The position numbers and the translations under genes were made by a program. The notes below the pieces were generated by a model. That model was not told where the DNA came from. It searched no databases and worked only from the letters and a program-made list of their open reading frames with translations. Shown here piece by piece: positions 7,764 through 14,109 of a stretch of 14,109 bases of DNA. The first letter of the stretch is position 1. Each line of letters begins with the position of its first letter. Origin of the DNA: Allomyces macrogynus ATCC 38327 (Eukaryota > Blastocladiomycota > Blastocladiomycetes > Blastocladiales > Blastocladiaceae); the NCBI GenBank assembly GCA_000151295.1, contig GG745358.1, positions 664,348-678,456 on the forward strand, given 5' to 3'.

Positions 7764-9930
7764 TCACTCCGGGTGTGCCCCACCACCATTCTGCATCGCC
7801 CCGTGCAACACGCCGTCCGCCAACGCCGCCAAATTCGGATGCGACGCCGACAACAAATCCCCGCCCGCATGCGGCGGCGTGAGCATTCCCCGCGCACCAC
7901 CCGTCGCATCCTCGACACTCCCAATCTCCGACCGCGTATCCCCAAACACCGAGCTCCCACCGGACCGCGCCGACATTGCATCCGCGGCCGCCGTCGACGT
8001 CGACGGCATCATCAGCATCGACGAGGACATGGCCGACGGCGCGCGCCGCGCCGACCGAACACTGCCCGGACTGCCCGGTAACTGCAGCGACTCGAGCACG
8101 CCTGACGAGGTCGTCTTACGCAGCTTGGCTTCGATCAGACGCGCCGGGATCAGTTTCAGGGCCGTGTCGCGCAAAAGCGCGCCGGAGCTGGATTGGCCCG
8201 TGGTCGTGATGGAGTATGACATTTTTTGGATGCGCGTCACATGCTTGATGCGCTTGGCCGAGTATTCGGCGAAGATGACGTGACTTGGGGTCGAGACGGC
8301 GGCGGTCGAGAGCATGGTCGCGAGCAATGCGGCATCCTCGACGGCGAGGTTCGCGCCTTGGAAGAGTTCGGGCGTCATGGGGTGCGCGGCGTCGCCACTA
8401 GAAAGGGGTCGGTCGCATCAATAAGTGATCAATCGAACGAAAAAGCGAAGAGGGGTGCGCAGCAATGCAAATGGCGTACACGAGTACACAGCGATTCGAG
8501 TACCACTCAGTCGCGTCCTTGTCCGACTCGCGGTCGACAATCGGCTGCAAGTAAAAATCAGGCGCCTCCGTGAGCCGGTACAGAGTGCGCAGCGGGAACG
8601 GCCACTCGGGCTTATCCGGCTGTTTCTTCTGCAACGCCGAAAACTCGGCCCGCGCTCCACCAAACGGCTCGCGCGCCCACCAGTACGCCATATCACCCGT
8701 CTCGTTCAGGTACCCCCACGAACTGCGCCGTTCCTTGCCATAGTAGAGCGACAAGGACCCGGGACGCAAGTCGGCCTGGCCCTTGAGCAGCGCCGCGATT
8801 TGCTCGAGCATAGCAACACGTTCTGGATCGGCGCCCGGTTCGGGGCGCAGTTGGAAGCTGCCGCGGTAACAGATTTCGCCCGCGTACCGCGGCGGCCTTG
8901 CTTCCCCGCCGCGTGCCTGCTGGACGAGTTGCCGGCAGACGGACCGGATTCCGTCGCACCCGAGGACCACGGGGATCGACATGTACCCAAACGTGTTCTG
9001 GTGCGTGTAGATGACCTCAACGTGGTTGGTCTGCTCGCGCAACTGCACGACCGTGATCCCAAAGAGCATGTTCGACCGCGGCACGAGTTTCTGAAGGGCC
9101 AACGTCAACTTGCGCCGGTTCGTAAAGTGCAGCGCCTGGTTGTCGCCGACAACGTTGGCGAGATTGATCGTCTTCATGGGTGCCGGCGGGACGATCGTCT
9201 GCGAACCCGCGAGCGGCTTGATGCCCGACACGATCGACGAGGTGGGGGACGACGGTGAGTGGCCGTTTGTTGGCGCGCTGGGCTCGAGCGACGTGACCGT
9301 CGGCAGTGTGGGCGTGCTCGAGCTACCCGCCACGTTGGGCGTGGACCGGGACACACCGGGGCTGACGGCACTCGCGGCGCGCGGAAGGGCTGGTGAGTCG
9401 GTCCCGCCTGCAGACTTGCACAGGTGAAGTGTCGTTACAGCCTTGGAGTTTTCAGGCCAGAACGAGTCGGGGATGCCAATATCGTGCAGGATCTTCATCG
9501 ACGACGGGTACATGGCTAACAATGGTCGCGGCAGGCGAGTTGAGCATCAAAGCACGAGGAACGGAGCGTTTGCCGGAACGGATTCCAAGGGACGGTGATC
9601 AACAGTATCATACCAATGTCGGCGCCTTCCAGATGCTTGTCGCCCGCGCGCTTTTCCAAGATGACGTAGGGGATTTTGGCGCGCTCGAAGATGGCGCCCG
9701 CGACGAGCCCGGCTGTCGAGGACACGAGATTCGAATTAGGGGGGGGGGGGGGGGGGGTGGCGACAGGGGAGTGGCGATACATAAGTCTCTTGCTCCTTCC
9801 TGCTGCACACTCAAGCCAAACGACGACAAATTCGACGCGTACCGATTCCCGCACCAATGATGGCGACCTCGGGCGGCGGGAAAATGTGAGCCGTCAAGTC
9901 CTTGAACGGCGACCGTACGGCGTCGTCCAT
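7764..9930 (-). CDS. FAD-dependent monooxygenase, paralogue A (FAD_binding_3 type)
   Basis: Predicted NAD(P)H- and O2-dependent flavoprotein hydroxylase of the salicylate-hydroxylase/zeaxanthin-epoxidase-like class; substrate unknown. Exons are 9843-9930, 9614-9712, 8480-9515 and 7764-8397, giving 618 residues. Introns are 9713-9842, 9516-9613 and 8398-8479 (donors GTACGC, GTATGA, GTACGC). Motifs: GAGIAG (26-31) for the FAD ADP moiety, Glu49 for the ribose, GCDGIR (248-253, the DG motif), and GDAAHPMTPELFQGANLAVED after the third intron (from 409, GD motif). Introns 1 and 3 interrupt the FAD motifs. Residues about 96-173 are a Ser/Pro/Thr-rich insertion, and the last 100 or so are a low-complexity Ser/Ala tail; neither is usual in the family. 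The start at 9930 (A at -3, G at +4) aligns with paralogue B. An in-frame Met at about 10101 would add 57 residues with no match in B. Confidence 0.9.
9739..9757 (-). repeat. 19-base homopolymer (C on the coding strand) in intron 1 of monooxygenase A
   Basis: G19 on the plus strand, read as C19 in the transcript. It is directly followed by TAAT and lies about 26 bases before the acceptor at 9713. It therefore forms or adjoins the branch-point and polypyrimidine region. Confidence 0.85.
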
Positions 9931-10864
9931 CTTGGGCAAAGTAACGGCGACGAACGAATAGGAAGCAGTGCTCGAGAGCGGATCTAAGCGAAGAATCACG
10001 AAACGAGGGGCCACTCGTAAGTCCGAAGCTCGTTCTCCTCGCCCCGCATCATCGAACGCCAGGGACGCGGTGACGCGGTGGTCGTGTGCGAGCTCCCCCA
10101 TTGATGACAAGCGCGGTTGCGTACTTGATCACAACGCGTCTTTGACCGCGAACCGGTCCTGGGTCTATCTGGCCTTGCCGTCACGGCGGCCGAGTAGGTG
10201 CGCGGGAAGTGATCGTGGCCGTGGCGGAAGTGCTGGTGGTCGGCAAAGACGAGAGTCGCGGGCTGGGGCGTTCGAGGGGACGAGCGCAGAGGCGGTGTGG
10301 GCCAAGAGCGAGACCAGATTCAATGCGATGAGTTGCGAGCAGAAGGCGATGGCGGGCGACGTGCGACGCGGTCGTGTTGCGAGCACGATGGAGAGTGTCG
10401 TCGGTCGAGGTGCGAGCGTGAGCGTGGGCGTGAGGGTCGGAAGCGGCACTGAATGAGGGACTGGTTGCAAAGCGCACGCCCCGCCTTGGATTGGATCGCA
10501 CACGACCGCCAATGATAAAAGTGACAAAATCAGCTAACGTGACCGCGTTGCTTGCACGCGAAACGTTTTCGCCTGATCTGATCTCGCGTTGCGAGCCGTG
10601 AGCTGCCATGGCCGTCAATTTGCTCCAGGGCCGCTGACGCGATCTGGCCGGTTGGCCAAAAGGAAATCGACAAGGAACGAAGTCCGTTTGCAACGAGTTC
10701 ATTTTGTTAATCATGGGACCAAAACCGCAAAAGGGGCACCAAATCGACATCAAGAATGGATGGGTAAGAGCCAGAACGACACGACACCAAGGTGGGCAAA
10801 GAGGGGGGTAAGAATCAGAAAACACACACACGCATCAACGGGATCACAAACCGTTGCGCGTCAT
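9931..10864. other. Spacer between the two monooxygenase genes
   Basis: This 934-bp region holds the 3' UTR of paralogue B and the promoter and 5' UTR of paralogue A, both on the minus strand. The minus strand at about 10180-10500 is very C-rich and open in two frames. One frame contains a hydrophobic stretch resembling a signal peptide, but no ATG precedes it in frame, so I do not call a gene. A CACACACA run (10822-10830) and AT-rich bits near 10505-10530 and 10690-10720 are the only other visible features. Confidence 0.45.
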
Positions 10865-13348
10865 CTAGAAATGAACCGACAACGCCGCCGGATGCGACGG
10901 CAGAGCCACCGACACGACCGATATCGAGTCGCTTGTCACGTCCTCGTCCACCAGGTGCAGCGACGACGCGGCACCGTTCGACACGCCACTAACACGCGCC
11001 GGCAGCTCGTCGCCGCCGGACCCACACCACGGGCGCGGTGGGACCACAGCCGTTTCGCTGCGCAGGGTGGACATGGACGGGGACTGGAGCGGGTTCGACC
11101 GTGACAACACGCCATCGCTCTGCGGCGAGCCCTGCATGTGCGGCGGCGGCGGCGGGTGCATGGCAGCGTTGGCCGACGCGGCCGTGGCCAGCGCCGACGC
11201 CGTCATGTGTCGGCTCACGGACCCGATTGTCCCACGCGACGCGCTCGATGTCGGGCTTGGGAACGGCGACATGTTGCTGCCTTCGACTGCGACCGCGGGA
11301 CCCAAACCATACCCCATCCCCATGCCCAAGACTGGCGCCGGGTGCGGGCTCCCCAGTGGCAACGTGGTCGCCGACGACGCGGCCGTCGACCGCGCATCTT
11401 CCTGCGAGTAATCGACAAACAACAACTTGTAGGCCCCGCCCGAATCCGACCGCGACCCGGCCGACGACGGCCTGCGCCCCGAAGCCGACGTGCGCGACGC
11501 CGAATCAACAAACGTGCTCGACGACCCATCGCCATACCGGCGCATAGAGCTACCCGACGATATCGATGCGGCCGACGTCATATCAATCAAGTCCTCGGTG
11601 CTCATGGCCGTCGTCTTGCGCAGCTTGGATTCCATGAATCGCGTCGGGATCAGCTTGAGCGCCGTGTCGCGCAAGAGCACGCTCGGCTTGGACTTGACTT
11701 GCGCGAGTTTCGATTGCCGGAACGACAACTTTTGGATGCGGCTTACGTGCTTGATCCGGCGCTCTGCGAATTCGGCAAAGACTTGCCGCGGCGGCTTGCT
11801 TGGTGGCGAGCGCGTGATCATGCTGCACAGGAGCGCCGCGTCCTCGATGGCGAGGTTCGCGCCCTGGAACAGTTCGGGCGTCGCCGGGTGCGCGGAATCA
11901 CCACTATTGAGTCAAGCAGAACGTTCTCCACCGGTCAGATCAAGTCCAGGATTGCGACGCAGAATCAAGAGCAGGCCAGCCAACGTACATGAGCACACAC
12001 CGTGTCGAGTACCACTCACTCGCCGACTTGTCCGTCTCGCGGTCGACAATCGGCTGCACGTAAAAATCGGGTGCGGCCGTCAAGGCATACATGGACCGCA
12101 GCGGCTCGGGCCACTCGGGCTTGTCGTCAAGCTTGCGCTTGAGCTCGGCAAACTCGTCGCGCGAACCCGAATAAGACTCGCGCACCCACCAGTAGGCGGC
12201 GGTACCGGCCTCGTTCAGGAACCCCCAAGAACTGCGCCGGTTATCGCCAAAGTAGAGCGACGTCGAGTTGGGTTTTTGCCAGTCCTCCTTGATGAGCAAG
12301 TCGGCCATTTGCGCTTTGAGCGCCGCGATCGTCGGCGAGTCGTTTTCGGTGATGCCAAACGCAAAACTGCCCTGGAGAACATGACGCGGAAAGGGTCAGT
12401 CGGGAGCCTCAGGAAACTGGAGCCGCAATACATTCAAAAACCAACGTACTCGAAAACAGATCTCGCCCGTATACCGCGGAGGGCGTGCCATGCCGCCTGG
12501 CATTTTCTGCACGAGATGCCGGCACACGGACCGTACGCCATCGGCGCCAATCACGACGGGCACGGAAATCGACGCAAACGCCGACTGATAGGTGAACATG
12601 ACCTCGACGTGCGACGGGTGCTCGTTGAGCGCAATTGTCGACGCGCCAAACAATATCTTTTCGCGGGGAACGAGCCGTTGCAGCTCGCGCATCAGCGCAC
12701 GGCGGTTCGTCAAGCGCATGATCTGGTTCTCGCCGAGAATGTTGTCCATTGACAACGACTTCATGGGCGTCGGCACCGTGAGCGTGTGGATCGCGGCCTG
12801 CGCCGGGGTCAGTGGCGCCGTTGGCAGGTCGGCCGCAACCGACTGCCCGAGAAGGGTCGCGCGCAGCTCGTGGTGCACCGGGTTGGCGTACTGGCTCGGG
12901 CCAAACGCGGGCGCGGAACCGGCATGCCGGGCCACGTCGGGCGCGGCACTGGTACTGGCGAGCTCGTTGGCACGGCAAATGTGCACGCGCTTGACGGGGG
13001 TCGAGAAACCAGGCCAAAATGAATCGCTGATGCCCATTTCCACAAGCACTTGTATGGCCGTTGGGTACAAGGCTAGGTGGAGGCGGCAGGAGCAAAGTGA
13101 TCAGCTCACTGATCGTGCAAAACGCGCGCAAACACATTTCAGTGGAAGAAAGACAACGTACCCACGTCAGCGCCCTCCAAGTGCGTGTCGTGCTCCCGCT
13201 TTTCGAGCACAACGTACGGGATACGCGCGCGTTCAAAGAGCGCGGCCATGGTCAAACCGGCGACCCCACCGCCGACGATGCAAAACTCGGGCGGCGGGAA
13301 AATGTGACTGGTCAGGTCGGCGAACGGCGACTCGGTGTGGCCAGACAT
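10865..13348 (-). CDS. FAD-dependent monooxygenase, paralogue B, with long disordered C-terminal tail
   Basis: Same predicted chemistry as the downstream neighbour, paralogue A; substrate unknown. Exons are 13162-13348, 12450-13072, 11989-12371 and 10865-11903, giving 743 residues. Introns are 13073-13161, 12372-12449 and 11904-11988, all with GTACGT donors and AG acceptors. Motifs: GGGVAG (26-31), Glu49, GADGVR (238-243, DG motif) and GDSAHPATPELFQGANLAIED (from 399, GD motif). Both paralogues share DLT.HIFPPPE just before the FAD loop and the block RIKHV.RIQK...LLRDTALKLIP after the FAD domain. A Pro/Ala/Ser-rich insertion lies at about 96-165. After about residue 500 comes a tail of some 240 residues rich in Ser, Gly, Pro and Ala, more than twice that of A, containing the ordered-looking island AYKLLFVDYSQED and a PPPPP run. 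The start has a strong Kozak context (CACCATG). Confidence 0.9.
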
Positions 13349-13580
13349 GGTGATGAGCGAGGCAAGCTTGCAACTGGTGATAATGGAGTCGAACGAGCGG
13401 AGCCTAAACAGAAAGCGCGAAGCGAGAACCAGTGGCCGGCGATGGCGCCCAATGAGGTCAGTCGATCAGAGTACCTGCGATGCACATGGTCACCGATGCC
13501 CACCACCACGCCGCCGCGACCACGCCGTGTTTCATCCCTGCCCATGGAGACTCGCGCGCGTGGCTGGCAGGGATAGCGCT

Positions 13581-13650
13581 GTTCGGCGTCCTCACGGCGC
13601 GTTCAGCGTCGTTCAACGTCGTTCAGCGCTGCTCAGCACCGTTCAGCGCA
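13581..13650 (+). repeat. Seven degenerate tandem copies of a 10-bp unit (consensus GTTCAGCGTC)
   Basis: Units start at 13581, 13591, 13601, 13611, 13621, 13631 and 13641. The third, fourth and fifth are nearly identical; the first, second and sixth are more diverged. The period is exactly 10 bases, close to one DNA helical turn, and the array lies about 230-300 bases upstream of the monooxygenase B start. Confidence 0.75.
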
Positions 13651-14032
13651 ACCCAAGGATCGCTATGTCGTCGGCCGCACAGTTGTGCGACGCAACCAGA
13701 GCATTCGACACGTCGTGGAGGGCTGCTCCACCAAGAAACGGGACCAGGAGCACGAACAAACGTTACCTTGACGAGCTGCGCAGGTGCAGCGACGGTATCA
13801 ACGGGGAACAAAGTGTCAGGCGAAGGGCGCGTTCACGGCGCCGAGGACAGGTTGATGGCGAGGGACCACAGCAATGAAGTTGGAGGCGGTCGTGCTTGCT
13901 GACGCGGTCAAGTCGTAGCCGACGTGGGCAGGCCGCGGGCGATGGATGGATGGCCTGTTCGTCGACGGCAGGTTGACGCTGACGCGGAGTTGCTGGGAGG
14001 AGAGAGAGAGGGCTTCGACTGCCTAGGCGGGC

Positions 14033-14109
14033 GGGGGGGGGGGGGGGGGGCGGCAGGGATTTTAGGGGGCCCGGGCCCCCAAGGGAAAAAAGCCCAAAAC
14101 GGGCCCGGG
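14033..14109. other. Poly-G run and probable low-quality sequence end
   Basis: G18 (14033-14050) is followed by a stretch made almost entirely of short homopolymer runs, including the 16-base palindrome GGGGGCCCGGGCCCCC. Such composition is typical of base-calling failure after a homopolymer at a contig or read end. Biological interpretation is not advised. Confidence 0.6.

Larger units (their letters stand above)
13349..14109. other. Upstream region of monooxygenase B and degraded contig end
   Basis: It should hold the promoter and 5' UTR of paralogue B. It contains the 10-bp-period repeat at 13581-13650, a (GATG)3 microsatellite near 13940-13952, an AG run near 13998-14011, and then poly-G and an artefact-like tail from 14033. 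Open frames on both strands are short and compositionally biased. A minus-strand stretch near 13760-13830 followed by a GTAACG donor-like site could be an exon of an unseen gene, but I cannot support it. Confidence 0.45.

Noticed and set aside
8425..9258. 277-codon open frame on the plus strand
   Set aside because: Antisense to exon 3 of monooxygenase A; the composition is Arg/Val-rich shadow and shows no motif.
9931..10103. N-terminal extension of monooxygenase A from an upstream in-frame Met
   Set aside because: Paralogue B begins right before the shared DLT.HIFPPPE block, and the ATG at 9930 gives a matching length and better context.
10181..10831. 216-codon open frame on the minus strand between the monooxygenase genes
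   Set aside because: His/Arg/Thr/Pro-rich translation with no recognisable domain, starting in the 3' UTR of paralogue B. An overlapping frame with a signal-peptide-like stretch lacks an upstream ATG. Neither can be supported as a gene.
11490..12752. 420-codon open frame on the plus strand
   Set aside because: It is exactly antisense to exons 2-4 of monooxygenase B, spans their introns without regard to splicing, and its translation is Arg/Leu-rich with no domain. It is a by-product of GC-rich codon use.
13623..13902. Small open frames on both strands near the right edge
   Set aside because: Short, overlapping the 10-bp repeat or Arg/Cys-rich, with no conserved motif. A donor-like GTAACG alone is not enough to call an exon.

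Overview
The window is GC-rich eukaryotic nuclear DNA. It carries spliced genes with short introns (71-208 bp, GT...AG, with CTAAC/CTGAC-like branch points in several), Kozak-type starts (ACCATG), a mitochondrial presequence, a prenylated Rab GTPase and an F-box/WD40 protein. The F-box protein matches the fungal Met30/sconB type in detail. Together with the very Rab11-like GTPase and the single-component FAD monooxygenase paralogues, this suggests an early-diverging or GC-rich fungus or a close unicellular relative. Blastocladiomycota or chytrid-like is my guess; the lineage is inferred, not demonstrated. All gene models below, including 14 introns, were assembled by eye from reading-frame continuity and family knowledge.

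Layout. 1-1530 (-): 5' part of a Met30/sconB-like SCF ubiquitin-ligase F-box/WD40 gene. It runs off the left edge and has an apparent +1 frameshift about 40 bp from that edge. 2132-3182 (-): mitochondrial ribosomal protein L1, three exons. 3183-3661: divergent promoter region. 3662-4655 (+): Rab11/Ypt31-type GTPase, four exons, ending in -CC. 5308-5982 (+): intronless GNAT acetyltransferase with a good TATA box. 6624-7433 (+): unrecognised single-pass cysteine-rich surface protein, three exons, whose last 68 bp are duplicated in tandem just after the stop. 7764-9930 (-) and 10865-13348 (-): two tandem paralogous FAD-dependent monooxygenases, four exons each, sharing two intron positions and each having one private intron. 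13349-14109: upstream region of the second monooxygenase, with a 10-bp-period repeat, ending in a poly-G run and a degenerate tail that looks like poor-quality contig end.

The genes do not form a pathway. They are unrelated housekeeping genes (ubiquitination, mitochondrial translation, endosomal traffic) beside a tandem-duplicated oxidoreductase pair. The most unusual points are the monooxygenase pair with its disordered insertions and tails, the orphan cysteine-rich membrane protein with its duplicated terminal segment, and the strong preference for GTACG- splice donors (9 of 14 introns). I found no CRISPR, transposon, tRNA or rRNA. Nothing here amounts to a clearly new multi-gene system.
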